A DNA stretch of 64,000 nucleotides from Palsa-883 sp963847615. Lineage in GTDB: Bacteria > Pseudomonadota > Alphaproteobacteria > Acetobacterales > Acetobacteraceae. Made by a program: the position numbers and the translations under genes. The notes beneath the pieces were generated by a model. That model made no database searches. It worked only from the letters and a program-made list of their open reading frames with translations, and had not been told where the DNA came from. Every line of letters begins with the position of its first letter. Positions within the stretch are counted from its first letter, which is position 1. The stretch lies in the NCBI GenBank assembly GCA_963847615.1, contig CAWKAN010000020.1, forward strand, positions 186,001 through 250,000, written 5' to 3'. Of the stretch, positions 16,995-26,044 are shown piece by piece.

Positions 16995-17250
16995 GCGGTT
17001 CGGCCCTCCAGGCCGCGATCAGCCGGCGCACATCCGCGTCCTGGTCGACATAGATAACCGTCACCTCGACGCCGTTCACCAAGCCGATGGCATAGATGCG
17101 GATTTCCCCATAGTCGAACCGGTCGTCCACGCGTTCCAGTGTCGGACCATCGAAGATCCGAGCGGCATCGGCGAAGCGAATGCCATGCCGGCTTGCGTTG
17201 ATGTCGTCCTTGGCCGGGTGCCATGTGAAACCGAGCGGTTGTCGTGACAT
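16864..17250 (-). CDS. brnT: BrnT toxin (ribonuclease), with unusually long 3' overlap into brnA
   Basis: A 128-residue product. Residues 1-85 match BrnT: FTWHPAKDDINASRHGIRFADAARIFDG, then FDYGEIRIYAIGLVNG, VTVIYVDQDADVRRLI and a basic segment AEPHERRSYWQS. BrnT is a RelE-fold ribonuclease. Known BrnT proteins usually stop right after the basic segment; here the frame runs another 40 Arg-rich residues, overlapping brnA by 131 bp. That tail is probably out-of-frame brnA sequence, retained because a stop was lost or a base was mis-called. ATG 17250 begins the homology; an upstream in-frame start at 17289 is less likely. Confidence 0.8.
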   Translation of the reverse strand: MSRQPLGFTWHPAKDDINASRHGIRFADAARIFDGPTLERVDDRFDYGEIRIYAIGLVNGVEVTVIYVDQDADVRRLIAAWRAEPHERRSYWQSRQDDATHGLETRSRQVRRRGASRRGRRPRHSADE

Positions 17251-17344
17251 ATTGTATTGACGGCCTGCGGCTGACGCAAGCCGCAGCATCGCCCGGAGGT
17301 CTTACCCATTCCCCAACGCCCCGGTATTTGCCACCATCCGCCGC

Positions 17345-18979
17345 ATGACCGACCCCATCACCGTCGCGGTGCTGCAGAACCGCCTGAACGCCATCGCCGA
17401 GGAAATGGGCGAGGCGATGCTGCGCACCAGCTACTCGCAGATCCTCAACTCCTCGCGCGACTTCTCGGTGGCGCTGATCGACGCGCAGTGCCGGCTGGTG
17501 GCGCAGGCCGATCACATCCCGGTGCATGTCGGCGCCATGCCCTGGGCCGCCAAGGCGTTGATGGCGGTGTTTCCCACCCCGGCGCCCAACGACGTCTACC
17601 TGCTGAACGATCCCTATCGCGGCGGCTCGCATTTGCCCGACCTGACCGCCTTCGTCCCGGTGTTCGACGGGCCGCGGCTGATGTTCTGGTCGGTGGTGCG
17701 GGCGCATCATTCCGATATCGGCGGCGCCACGCACGGCGCCTACAATCCCGCCGCCACCGAGATCTGGCACGAAGGCCTGCGCCTGCCGCCGATCCGCCTC
17801 ACCGAGGGCGGCGTGCTGCGCCAGGACCTGCTGCAGATGCTGGCGCTGAACGTGCGCCACCCGCGCGATTTCCTCGGCGACCTGATGGCCCAGATCGGCG
17901 CCGCGCGGCTTGGCGAGCAGCGGCTCAACGGCGTCATCGCCGGGTTCGGCGGCGCCACGCTGGCGGCCGCGGTGGAGGCGATGCTGGACGCCGCCGAGCG
18001 CCACGCCCGCGATATCGTCGCCGCCTGGCAGGACGGCGTCTATCACGGCACCGCCTGGCTGGACGACGACGGCTTCGGCACCAGCAACATCGCGGTGCGC
18101 GCCAAGGTCAGCAAGCACGGCAGCGAGGTGACCGTCGATCTGACCGGGTCCGATCCGCAGGTGGTGAGCTTCGTCAATTCCTCGCACGCCAACATGCAGT
18201 CGGCGGTGGCGATGGCCTTCGCCTTCCTGCTCGATCCCGACATCGCCAAGAACGCCGGCGCGTTCCGCCCGCTGACGGTGATCGCCAAGGAGGGCACCAT
18301 CGTCTGGGCGCATGAGGGCGCCCCGGTCACCATGTGCACCAGCCATTGTTCGAACGAAATCATCGAGGCGATCATCGTCGCCCTGGCGCCGGCCTGCCCC
18401 GATCGCGTGATGGGCGGCTGGGGACGGCGGCTGCGCATCGCCATCGACGGGCGCGATCCGCGCACCGGGCGGCGCTTCATCTGGCACATGTTCCAGGCCC
18501 GCCCCGGCGGCGGCGGCTCGGTCGCCGGCGACGGCTACTCGACGATCGGCGAGTGGCACTCCGCCGGCGGCATCAAGTTCGGCTCGATCGAGGTCGCCGA
18601 AACCCGCTTTCCGCTGCTGTTCGAAACCCATGAATACCGCGCCAACTCGGCCGGCGACGGCAAGCATCGCGGCGGGACCGGCGGCGATATGCGGCTGCGC
18701 ATCGAAACCGACGGCCCGGCGCGCGCCAACACCGCCGGCGAAGGCGTGGTGCACGGCGCGCGCGGCGTGCTCGGCGGCAAGGACGGCGCGCCGCACGACT
18801 ACACCCTGCTGCCCCCCGACGCGCCGCCGCGCAAACTGAAAAGCAAGGAGGTCGGCGTGGTGATCCCGCCCGGCAGCGTCATCCACGTGCTGTCGGGCGG
18901 CGGCGGCGGCTGGGGCGACCCAGTGGCGCGCGACCCGGCGGCGCGCGCCGCGGACGTGGCGGAGGGGCTGGTGACATGA
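17345..18979 (+). CDS. hyuB: hydantoinase B / 5-oxoprolinase beta subunit family protein
   Basis: A 544-residue protein. It has the HyuB hallmark start (VAVLQNRLNAIAEEMGEAML, then SSRDFSVALIDAQCRLVAQADHIPVH), the metal-site-like FWSVVRAHHSDIGG, and a glycine-rich C-terminal domain ending HVLSGGGGGWGDP. Partnered with HyuA it forms an ATP-dependent hydantoinase, oxoprolinase or acetone-carboxylase-like complex; sequence alone does not decide the substrate. The ATG sits 95 bp beyond the divergent brnT start. Its stop overlaps the hyuA start by four bases. Confidence 0.93.
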   Translation: MTDPITVAVLQNRLNAIAEEMGEAMLRTSYSQILNSSRDFSVALIDAQCRLVAQADHIPVHVGAMPWAAKALMAVFPTPAPNDVYLLNDPYRGGSHLPDLTAFVPVFDGPRLMFWSVVRAHHSDIGGATHGAYNPAATEIWHEGLRLPPIRLTEGGVLRQDLLQMLALNVRHPRDFLGDLMAQIGAARLGEQRLNGVIAGFGGATLAAAVEAMLDAAERHARDIVAAWQDGVYHGTAWLDDDGFGTSNIAVRAKVSKHGSEVTVDLTGSDPQVVSFVNSSHANMQSAVAMAFAFLLDPDIAKNAGAFRPLTVIAKEGTIVWAHEGAPVTMCTSHCSNEIIEAIIVALAPACPDRVMGGWGRRLRIAIDGRDPRTGRRFIWHMFQARPGGGGSVAGDGYSTIGEWHSAGGIKFGSIEVAETRFPLLFETHEYRANSAGDGKHRGGTGGDMRLRIETDGPARANTAGEGVVHGARGVLGGKDGAPHDYTLLPPDAPPRKLKSKEVGVVIPPGSVIHVLSGGGGGWGDPVARDPAARAADVAEGLVT

Positions 18980-21009
18980 GCACCACGATCGGCATCGATG
19001 TCGGCGGCACCTTCACCGACATCGTGGTGACCACCCAAGACGGCGCCACCACCATCGCCAAGGCGGCCACCACGCCGGGCGATCAGTCCGATGGCGTGCT
19101 GGACGGCATCGCCCGCGCCGCCGCCGCGCTGGGCCTGACCCCGGCGGCGCTGCTCGGCCAGACCGATCGTATCGTGCACGGCACGACGGTGGCGACCAAC
19201 GCGCTGCTGGAGGGCAAGGCGGCGCGGGTCGGCATGCTCACCACCGAGGGCCATCGCGACGTCATCGAGATGCGCGAGGGATTGAAACCCGAGCGGTACA
19301 ATCTGCGCATGGCCCCGCCCGCCCCCCTGGTGGCGCGGCACCTGCGCCTGGGGGTGCGCGAGCGCATCCGCCCGGACGGCGCGGTGGAGGTGCCGCTCGA
19401 TCGCCACTCGCTCACCGCCGCGCTGGACCGGCTGGCGGCGGAAAATGTCCAGGCGGTGGCGATCTGCTTCCTGCACGCCTGGCAGAATCCCGAGCATGAG
19501 CAGGCCGCCGCCGCCGCCGCGCGCCAGCGGTTGCAGCACGCCTACATCACCACCTCGGCCGACGTGCTGCCGCAGATCAAGGAATTCGAACGCTTTTCCA
19601 CCACCGTTGCGAACGCCGCGGTCGGGCCGGTGATCGAGGCCTATCTGCGCCGCCTGCAGGCGCGCCTGGCCGCGGCGGGCTTCGCCGGCACGCTGTTCGT
19701 CATCCTCTCGCATGGCGGCGTCGCCTCGGTGGACGAGGCGGTGCGCCTGGCGGCCGGCACCGCGCTGTCCGGCCCCGCCGGCGGCGTCGCCGCCGCGGTG
19801 GCCCTGGCGCGCGAGGGCGTGGCGCGCGATCTGATCGCCTTCGATATGGGCGGCACCTCGACCGACATCGCCCTGGTGCAGGACGGCCAGGCCAGCCTGT
19901 CCGACGGGCGCGCGGTGGCCAACGCGCGCATTGCCCTGCCGGCGCTCGACATCGTGACGCTGGGGGCCGGCGGCGGGTCGATCGCGCAGCTCGATCGCAG
20001 CCGGTTGTTGCAGGTCGGACCGCAGAGCGCCGGCGCCGATCCCGGCCCGGCGTGCTACGGCCAGGGCGGCGCCGCGGCGACGGTCACCGATGCCAACCTG
20101 GTGCTGGGCTATCTCGATCCGGCGAATTTTCTCGGCGGGCGGCGGATGCTGGATGTCGCGGCGGCGCGCGCGGCGGTGGCGCTGGTGGCCGAATCTCTTG
20201 GTATCGAAACGATATCCGCCGCCTCCGGCATCCATCGGCTGATCAACACCCGCATGGCCGATGGCGTGCGCGTCGCCACGGTGCGGCGCGGTGTCGATCC
20301 GCGGGGCTACACGCTGCTCGCCTTCGGCGGCGCCGCCGGGCTGCACGTCGCCGCGGTGGCCGCGGAGCTGGGGATCGGCCGCGTCGTCGTGCCGCTCGCC
20401 GCAGCGGTGCTGTCGGCCTGGGGCATGCTGAACACCGATCTGCGCGTCGAGTTGGCGCGCAGCCAGACGCAACGATCCGGCATCGATATCGCCGCGTTGC
20501 ACGCCTCGTTCGCCGCGATGGACCGCGAGGGGCGCGAGCGGCTCGGCTGGTTCGACGGCGAGGTGACGGTGCGGCGCTCGGCCGACATGCGCTACGGCGA
20601 GCAGGTGTTCGAGATCGCGGTGCCGCTCGATGCGATGGACTGGAGCTCGCCGACCTTGGCCGCGGACATCGAGGCGGCGTTTCATGCCCGGCACGAATCG
20701 CTGTACACCTATGCGTTGCCGGATCAGGATGTCGTGCTGGTGAACGCGCGCGCCTCGATCATCGGGCGGCTGCCGCCGGCGCGCGGCGTGGCGGGCGGCG
20801 GGGCGGCGGGGGCCGCGGTGAAATCGCGCCGTACGGTGCACCTGGGCGGCTGGACCGACGTGCCGGTGTTCGACTTCGCCGCGCTGGCGGCGGGGCAGGC
20901 GCTGGCCGGCCCGGCGATCGTCGAATCCGACACCACCACGGTGCTGCTGCGCGCGGCGGACACGGCGCGGCTGGACCCGCGCGGCTGGCTCGACATCGCG
21001 GTCGGCTGA
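18976..21009 (+). CDS. hyuA: hydantoinase A / 5-oxoprolinase alpha subunit family protein
   Basis: A 677-residue protein of the ASKHA-type ATPase fold. The phosphate-1 motif is IGIDVGGTFTDIVV at the N-terminus, with IVHGTTVATNALLEGK near residue 70 and the second nucleotide motif LIAFDMGGTSTDIALV near residue 290. It hydrolyses ATP to open cyclic amide substrates with HyuB. The ATG overlaps the hyuB stop, so the two subunits are translationally coupled. No transporter or racemase gene accompanies the pair, which leaves the physiological substrate open. Confidence 0.94.
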   Translation: MSTTIGIDVGGTFTDIVVTTQDGATTIAKAATTPGDQSDGVLDGIARAAAALGLTPAALLGQTDRIVHGTTVATNALLEGKAARVGMLTTEGHRDVIEMREGLKPERYNLRMAPPAPLVARHLRLGVRERIRPDGAVEVPLDRHSLTAALDRLAAENVQAVAICFLHAWQNPEHEQAAAAAARQRLQHAYITTSADVLPQIKEFERFSTTVANAAVGPVIEAYLRRLQARLAAAGFAGTLFVILSHGGVASVDEAVRLAAGTALSGPAGGVAAAVALAREGVARDLIAFDMGGTSTDIALVQDGQASLSDGRAVANARIALPALDIVTLGAGGGSIAQLDRSRLLQVGPQSAGADPGPACYGQGGAAATVTDANLVLGYLDPANFLGGRRMLDVAAARAAVALVAESLGIETISAASGIHRLINTRMADGVRVATVRRGVDPRGYTLLAFGGAAGLHVAAVAAELGIGRVVVPLAAAVLSAWGMLNTDLRVELARSQTQRSGIDIAALHASFAAMDREGRERLGWFDGEVTVRRSADMRYGEQVFEIAVPLDAMDWSSPTLAADIEAAFHARHESLYTYALPDQDVVLVNARASIIGRLPPARGVAGGGAAGAAVKSRRTVHLGGWTDVPVFDFAALAAGQALAGPAIVESDTTTVLLRAADTARLDPRGWLDIAVG

Positions 21010-21086
21010 GGCCGGCACCGCCGCGCGTCGTCGGCATTCGCCCGGGCCAGCGGCGGGCCACGCGCAGCGGCACCGGGTTTCACGCC

Positions 21087-21156
21087 GATGCGACCACGCC
21101 GATGCGACCACGCCGATACGACCACGCCGATACGACCACGCCGATACGACTACGCG
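21087..21156. repeat. 14-bp minisatellite, five units, in the hyuA-tauE gap
   Basis: Five head-to-tail copies of GATGCGACCACGCC or GATACGACCACGCC, the last diverged. It lies in the 337-bp gap between hyuA and the TauE/SafE permease gene (21010-21346). Apart from this array and a run of nine Gs just after it (21157 onward), nothing else was recognised in the gap. Confidence 0.85.
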
Positions 21157-21346
21157 GGGGGGGACCCGCGCCGGCGGGGGCCATGCGGACCCGGGCACTG
21201 CCATCACGCCGGCGTGAGGCCGGTGCGACCGCGCCGGCACCGGCAAGCGCGTGCAGCATTCCGTGCGTGGCCGGCGCGCCGCGCGGATGACGGCGGCACG
21301 TTTCGACCTGGACCGGGTGGGAGCCGGGCCGATAGAATATCGCCCG

Positions 21347-22126
21347 ATGATCCTTCCCGATATTGAATACGCCTTGTCAGGCTTCGTGGTCGGCCTGCTC
21401 GTCGGCCAGACCGGAGTCGGTGGCGGTGCCTTGATGACGCCGTTGCTGGTGCTGCTGTTCGGCGTGCATCCGGCAACCGCGGTCGGCACCGACCTGCTGT
21501 ATGCCGCGGCAACCAAGAGCATCGGCACCTTGGTCCATGGCGCCAATCGCACCGTGGCCTGGCGCGTCGTCGCGCGACTGGCCAGCGGCAGCGTGCCGGC
21601 CACCATTCTGACGGTGCTCGTGCTGTCCTGCTTCGATATGGAATCACCGCGGATCGGCGCGGCGATTTCGCTGGTGCTCGGCGTGGCATTGCTGCTGACC
21701 GGCGGCGTGCTGATGTTACGGCGCCGGTTTGTCGCCGCGGTGGGGCCGACGATGGCGCGGCTCTCGCCGCGGGCGCGGCTGTGGCTCACCGTCGGCTGCG
21801 GGGCGGTGCTGGGCATGCTGGTCAGCATCTCCTCGGTGGGCGCCGGCGCGATCGGCGCCACCGTGATGCTGCTGCTGTATCCCGAGCTGCCGCTGGCGCG
21901 CATCGTCGGCTCCGACATCGCCCATGCCGTGCCGCTGACGCTGATCGCCGGGGTCGGGCACTGGTGGCTGGGCTCGGTGGATTTCCCGTTGCTCGGCGCG
22001 CTGCTGACCGGCTCGGTGCCGGGGATCGTGGTGGGCAGCTACCTGGCGCCACACGTGCCGGAGTGGGTGCTGCGCCCGCTGCTCGCCGTGGTGATGTTCC
22101 TGGTGGGAGGCCGGCTGGTGCTCTGA
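21347..22126 (+). CDS. TauE/SafE family sulfite/organosulfur anion permease
   Basis: A 259-residue membrane protein with eight or so hydrophobic segments in two repeats. The first half contains SGFVVGLLVGQTGVGGGALMTPLLV with GTDLLYAAATKSIGTLVH, and the second repeats the theme as LGMLVSISSVGAGAIGATVML. Family members move sulfite, sulfoacetate, taurine-derived or other small anions; the substrate cannot be inferred. ATG 21347 starts just before the first membrane helix; upstream in-frame codons to 21251 lack family similarity. A hairpin-chain repeat follows the gene. Confidence 0.88.
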   Translation: MILPDIEYALSGFVVGLLVGQTGVGGGALMTPLLVLLFGVHPATAVGTDLLYAAATKSIGTLVHGANRTVAWRVVARLASGSVPATILTVLVLSCFDMESPRIGAAISLVLGVALLLTGGVLMLRRRFVAAVGPTMARLSPRARLWLTVGCGAVLGMLVSISSVGAGAIGATVMLLLYPELPLARIVGSDIAHAVPLTLIAGVGHWWLGSVDFPLLGALLTGSVPGIVVGSYLAPHVPEWVLRPLLAVVMFLVGGRLVL

Positions 22127-22148
22127 CCCGCCGGCGCGCGGGGCAGTC

Positions 22149-22455
22149 GGGGGAATGAAGCAAGGCGGGGCTCCGCCCCGGACCCCGCCAGGGGGCTTTG
22201 CCCCCTGGACCCCCACCAGAGGCAGCGGCCTCTGGACTCCGTGACTGGGAGTGTGGGGAGGGGAAGGGGGCGTGGGGGCACGGTGCCGGTGCCGGCCGTC
22301 GCGACGGCCGGCACCGGCACCGTGCCCCCACGCCCCCTTCCCCTCCCCACACTCCCAGTAAAGGGTTCCAAGGGCCGCTGCCCTTGGCGGGGTTCCAAGG
22401 GGCAGCGCCCCTTGGTGGGGTCTGGGGCGAAGCCCCAGCCTTGCTTCATTCCCCC
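22149..22455. repeat. modular hairpin-chain repeat, copy 2 (inverted orientation)
   Basis: Same architecture as copies 1 and 3 but in reverse orientation. The outer arms GGGGGAATGAAGCAAGG and CCTTGCTTCATTCCCCC make the whole element roughly palindromic. The central stem occupies 22244-22359 and is a perfect inverted repeat. Its flanks (ACTGGGAGTGTGGGGAGG and so on) equal those of copy 3, but its core is unrelated: CGGTGCCGGTGCCGGCC with a TCGCGA apex. It lies between the permease gene and a same-strand lyase gene. Confidence 0.87.
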
Positions 22456-22530
22456 ACAGCGCGCCGGCGCGGCGATGGCCGCGCCGGGCGTGCGGCGGTA
22501 ACCTCTGCCGCGCAGCCAGGAGGAACCGCC

Positions 22531-23952
22531 ATGAGCGATGCATTGCCGACCGCCGCGCGGGTGGCGGACCCCGGGATCCGCGCATTGTACCGCCTGGAAA
22601 ACCGTTGGCAGGCCTGGCTGGATGTCGAGGCCGCGTTGGCGCGCGCGCAGGCCGAGCTGGGCATCATCCCGCCGGAAGCGGCGGCGGCGATCTCGGCCGC
22701 GGCGCGGCTGGAGCTGTTGGATCGCGCGCGCATCGATGCGGGGTTCGCGCGCACCGGCCACACCATCGTGCCGCTGGTCTGGGAACTCGGCCGGGTGGTC
22801 GGCGAGCAGCATGGCGGCTGGGTGCATTGGGGGGCCACGACGCAGAACATCACGCAGACCGGCGACCTGCTGGTGCTGCGCCAGGCGCATGGCATCTTCC
22901 TGCGCCTGATCGGCGCGGCGCTGACGGCGATGGCGGAGCTGGCCGAGCGCGGCGCGGAGATGGTGTTGCCGGGCCGCACCCACGGCCAGCACGCGCTGCC
23001 CGCCACGTTCGGCTACAAGGTCGCGGTCTGGATCGACGAGATGCTGCGCCATGTCGAGCGACTGCACCAGGTGGCGCCGCGGCTGTTCGTTTCGATGCTG
23101 GGCGGCGGCGCCGGCACGTTTGCTTCGCTCGGGGAACAAGGCCCGGCGGTGCAGGCGGCGATCGGCCGGCAGCTCGGCCTGGTCTCGATGGCGGTGCCGT
23201 CGCGCGCGCTGGGCGACCACCTGGCGGAGAACATCTGCATCCTGGGGCTGCTCGCCGCGACCTGCGGCAAGATCGGGCGGGAGATCTACACGCTGATGAA
23301 GACCGAGTTCGGCGAGCTGGAGGAGCCGGTGCCGCCCGGCACCGTCGGCAGCTCGACCATGCCGCAGAAGCGCAATCCGAAACTCTGCCAGGACATCATC
23401 GCCGCGGCCGCCGAGGTCCGCGCGATGGTGCCGCTGGCGCTGGAGGCGATGCAGACCGAGCACGAGGCCGATCGCACCACCAGCCTGATGATGGACACCG
23501 CGGAGGCGCGGGCCTGTGTCGCCACCGGCGACATGCTCAGCCGGCTGGGCGAGGTGCTGCGCGGCCTGCGGCTGGATCCGGGGCGGATGCGGCGCAATCT
23601 TGATCTCGGCGGCGGATTGATCATGGCGGAGGCGGTGATGCTGCGGCTGGGCGCGGCGATGGGGCGGCAGCACGCGCACGACGTGGTCTACGATGCGGCG
23701 CAGGCGGCGTTTGTCGAGGGGCGGCCGTTCGCCGCCGTGCTGGCGGCGGACCCGCGGGTCACCGCGCAGCTTGACGCCAAGGCGATCACCGAGCTGCTCG
23801 ACCCGACGGTGTACACCGGACTGTGTGCCGAGATGGCGCGCGCGGGGGCGGCGCGCGCGCGGGCGGCGGGGCTTGGCGCGGACCTCGTCCGGCGCGACGA
23901 TCCCCCGCCCGGAACACCATCGCCGGGCCCGCACAGGAGTGACGCCGGATGA
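22531..23952 (+). CDS. fumarase/aspartase-superfamily lyase (adenylosuccinate lyase / carboxymuconate cycloisomerase-like)
   Basis: A 473-residue enzyme with the superfamily signature GSSTMPQKRNPKLCQD near residues 271-286, preceded by the substrate-binding histidine block GRTHGQHALPATFGYKVA and the N-terminal WGATTQNITQTGD. The class eliminates fumarate or isomerises carboxymuconate; the PcaB/PurB-like spacing does not decide which. AGGAGGA lies 6 bases before the ATG, an unusually good ribosome-binding site. The stop overlaps the start of a zinc dehydrogenase gene, suggesting a catabolic operon. The C-terminal 25 residues are low-complexity and not family-like. Confidence 0.87.
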   Translation: MSDALPTAARVADPGIRALYRLENRWQAWLDVEAALARAQAELGIIPPEAAAAISAAARLELLDRARIDAGFARTGHTIVPLVWELGRVVGEQHGGWVHWGATTQNITQTGDLLVLRQAHGIFLRLIGAALTAMAELAERGAEMVLPGRTHGQHALPATFGYKVAVWIDEMLRHVERLHQVAPRLFVSMLGGGAGTFASLGEQGPAVQAAIGRQLGLVSMAVPSRALGDHLAENICILGLLAATCGKIGREIYTLMKTEFGELEEPVPPGTVGSSTMPQKRNPKLCQDIIAAAAEVRAMVPLALEAMQTEHEADRTTSLMMDTAEARACVATGDMLSRLGEVLRGLRLDPGRMRRNLDLGGGLIMAEAVMLRLGAAMGRQHAHDVVYDAAQAAFVEGRPFAAVLAADPRVTAQLDAKAITELLDPTVYTGLCAEMARAGAARARAAGLGADLVRRDDPPPGTPSPGPHRSDAG

Positions 23953-25079
23953 AGATGACCGCCGCGGTGCTGCGCACCCAGGGCCTGCCGCGCCCCTACG
24001 CCATCAGCAAGCCGATGACCATCGAGCAGGTCGATCTCGACCCGCCCGGCCCGGGCGAGGTGCTCTACCAGATCATCGGCGCCGGGCTATGCCATTCCGA
24101 CCTATCAACGATCGAGAACCTGCGTCCGCGCAAGCTGCCCTCGATCCCCGGCCACGAGGCCGCCGGGATCGTCACCGAGGTCGGCCCCGGCGTCACCGCC
24201 TTCAAGCCGGGCGATCACGTCGTCAGCGTGTTCGTCTCAAGCTGCGGCGATTGCCGCTACTGCAACGGCGGCCGGCCGAACCTGTGCATGAGCAGTTTCA
24301 CCGCGCGCGCCGAGGGCACCCTGGCCTCCGGCGCCCGCCGGCTGAAGCTGAACGGCGAGGTGCTGCACCACTACAGCGGCCTGTCGGTGTTCGCGCAGTA
24401 CGCCGTGGTGATGGAGAACGCGCTGATCCGCATCGACGACGACGTGCCGCTGGAGGACGCGGCAATCTTCGGCTGTGCCGTGGTCACCGGCGTCGGCGCC
24501 GTGCTGAACACCGCGCAGGTGCCGCCGGGCGGGCAGATGGCGGTGGTCGGCCTCGGCGGCGTCGGCATGAACGCGCTGCTCGGCGGCGTGGTCGCCGGGG
24601 CGGAACGCATCGTCGCAATCGACATCAACCCGGAGAAGCTGCGCATCGCGCGCGAGCTGGGGGCGACCGACACCTTCCTCGCCGGCAACGCCGACGTGGT
24701 GGCCGAGGTGAAGCAGGCCACCGGCGGCGGCCTCGACTACGTGATCGAGACCGCCGGCTCGATCCCGGCGATGACCCTGGCCTACGGCGTGACCGCGCGC
24801 GGCGGCATGGTCGTCAGCGCCGGGCTGCCGGCCAGCACCGCGCAGTTTTCCTACCTGCACGGCGCGCTGGTGACCGACGAGAAATCGATCCGCGGCAGCT
24901 ACATGGGAAGCTGCGTGCCGCGCCGCGACATCCCGCGCTTCATCGCGCTGTATAAGCGCGGCAAGCTGCCGGTGCAGAAGCTGCGCAGCGGCTTCATCGG
25001 CTTCGAGCAGCTCAACGAGGGGTTCGACAAGCTGGCCGACGGCACCGTGCTGCGCCAGGTGCTGCGGCCGCACGGATGA
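23949..25079 (+). CDS. zinc-dependent medium-chain alcohol dehydrogenase
   Basis: A 376-residue MDR-superfamily enzyme. The catalytic zinc ligands lie in GLCHSDLS and GHEAAGIV, the structural zinc lobe in CGDCRYCNGGRPNLC, and the NAD-binding glycine motif in MAVVGLGGVGMNALL. It should oxidise an alcohol or reduce an aldehyde in the cytoplasm using NAD(H). The start overlaps the stop of the upstream lyase, and its stop overlaps the start of trmO, so all three are co-translated. The substrate is unknown. Confidence 0.92.
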   Translation: MKMTAAVLRTQGLPRPYAISKPMTIEQVDLDPPGPGEVLYQIIGAGLCHSDLSTIENLRPRKLPSIPGHEAAGIVTEVGPGVTAFKPGDHVVSVFVSSCGDCRYCNGGRPNLCMSSFTARAEGTLASGARRLKLNGEVLHHYSGLSVFAQYAVVMENALIRIDDDVPLEDAAIFGCAVVTGVGAVLNTAQVPPGGQMAVVGLGGVGMNALLGGVVAGAERIVAIDINPEKLRIARELGATDTFLAGNADVVAEVKQATGGGLDYVIETAGSIPAMTLAYGVTARGGMVVSAGLPASTAQFSYLHGALVTDEKSIRGSYMGSCVPRRDIPRFIALYKRGKLPVQKLRSGFIGFEQLNEGFDKLADGTVLRQVLRPHG

Positions 25080-25555
25080 GCGAGACCTTCGCCCTGCACC
25101 CGATCGGCGTGCTGTCAACGCCGTGGCGGACGCTGGATGCCTGCCCGCGCAACGGCAGGCAACCCGATCCGATGCCGCAATGCGAGGTGCGGGTGTTCCC
25201 GGAATTCGTCGCCGGGCTGCAAGACCTGGAGGGGTTTTCCCACCTGATCCTGCTGTATTGGCTGCACCGGCCGGCGCGCCCGCCGGAACTGCTGGTGACG
25301 CCGCCGTTCGACGGCCAGAAGCACGGGCTGTTCACCACCCGCTCGCCGCGCCGGCCGAATCCGATCGGGCTGTCGGTGGTGGCGTTCGACGGGTTCGCGG
25401 CGCCGGATCGGTTGAAGGTGCGCTACCTGGACTGCCTGGACGGCACGCCGCTGCTGGACATCAAGCCCTACCTGCCCTCGACCGACGCGGAGCCCGAGGC
25501 GACGATGGGCTGGCTGGCGAAGCACCGGACCGCGCGGCCGGGTCAGCGGCCGTGA
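25076..25555 (+). CDS. trmO: TrmO-type tRNA (N6-threonylcarbamoyladenosine37) methyltransferase
   Basis: A 159-residue protein comprising a complete TsaA/TrmO domain. Key family segments are HPIGVLSTPW, CEVRVFPEFVAGLQDLEGFSHLILLYW, FTTRSPRRPNPIGLSVV and the final LDIKPYLPSTDAEP. TrmO uses S-adenosylmethionine to methylate t6A at position 37 of threonine tRNAs. It lacks the C-terminal extension of the enterobacterial protein, as is usual for short forms. Translation is coupled to the dehydrogenase gene; no functional link is evident. Confidence 0.88.
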   Translation: MSETFALHPIGVLSTPWRTLDACPRNGRQPDPMPQCEVRVFPEFVAGLQDLEGFSHLILLYWLHRPARPPELLVTPPFDGQKHGLFTTRSPRRPNPIGLSVVAFDGFAAPDRLKVRYLDCLDGTPLLDIKPYLPSTDAEPEATMGWLAKHRTARPGQRP

Positions 25556-25700
25556 TGTCGCGAAGCAGCGCCGCCCCGACGGCGCAGTGAACGCCCACCG
25601 CGGCGGGCCTACGGCATTGACCTAGCGTTGCCCGCGGCGGTCGGCGCGCTCCGGTGATGCGACCTGGGCGCTGGCTGCATCGCCAGCAAGTTAAGGATTC

Positions 25701-25850
25701 CAACACGGAGGAAGCGCGGAGGGCCACGCAGGGCCACGGAGAAGCAAGAAATTTAGGCGCTTCGCGCTGTCGTCGGTTCCGGCACCGCGCGCAGCGCATC
25801 GATGCCGTCTCCGTGGCCCTGCGTGGCCCTCCGCGCTTCCTCCGGGTTAA
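25701..25850. repeat. CACGGAG-type inverted repeat
   Basis: The arms at about 25702-25742 and 25808-25849 are reverse complements. Each contains spaced CACGGAG-like motifs (AACACGGAGGAAGCGCGGAG, then GGCCACGCAGGGCCACGGAG). About 65 bp lies between them. The design parallels the CACAGAG repeat at 13201 but the sequence differs. Confidence 0.8.
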
Positions 25851-25858
25851 AATTCTTG

Positions 25859-26044
25859 GCTCATATGGCGTTGACGGTTGGACGGCCCCGTAGGGCGGAA
25901 AAGCGCAGCGCCTTCCGCCATCGGACGGTGGCGGGATATGTTGTTGGGGACGTCGGCAGATGCGAGCGGCTCGCCCGGCGGTGGCGGAAGGCGCTGCGCT
26001 TTTCCGCCCTACGGGCCGTCCAACAGTCAACGCCATATGAGCCA
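25859..26044. repeat. GTAGGGCGG palindromic element nested in ATATGG arms
   Basis: The inner arms begin GTAGGGCGGAAAAGCGCAG on the left (25890) and read as the reverse complement on the right (ending 26012). They are wrapped by outer arms GGCTCATATGGCGTTGAC (25859) and GTCAACGCCATATGAGCC (26027-26044). The whole is a long imperfect palindrome of about 186 bp. A second copy of the inner unit, without the outer arms, is at 48327-48431. It looks like a dispersed REP-like element. Confidence 0.82.

Noticed and set aside
18799..21918. A 1039-codon minus-strand frame opposite hyuA
   Set aside because: No domain is recognisable, while HyuA ATPase motifs are clear on the plus strand.
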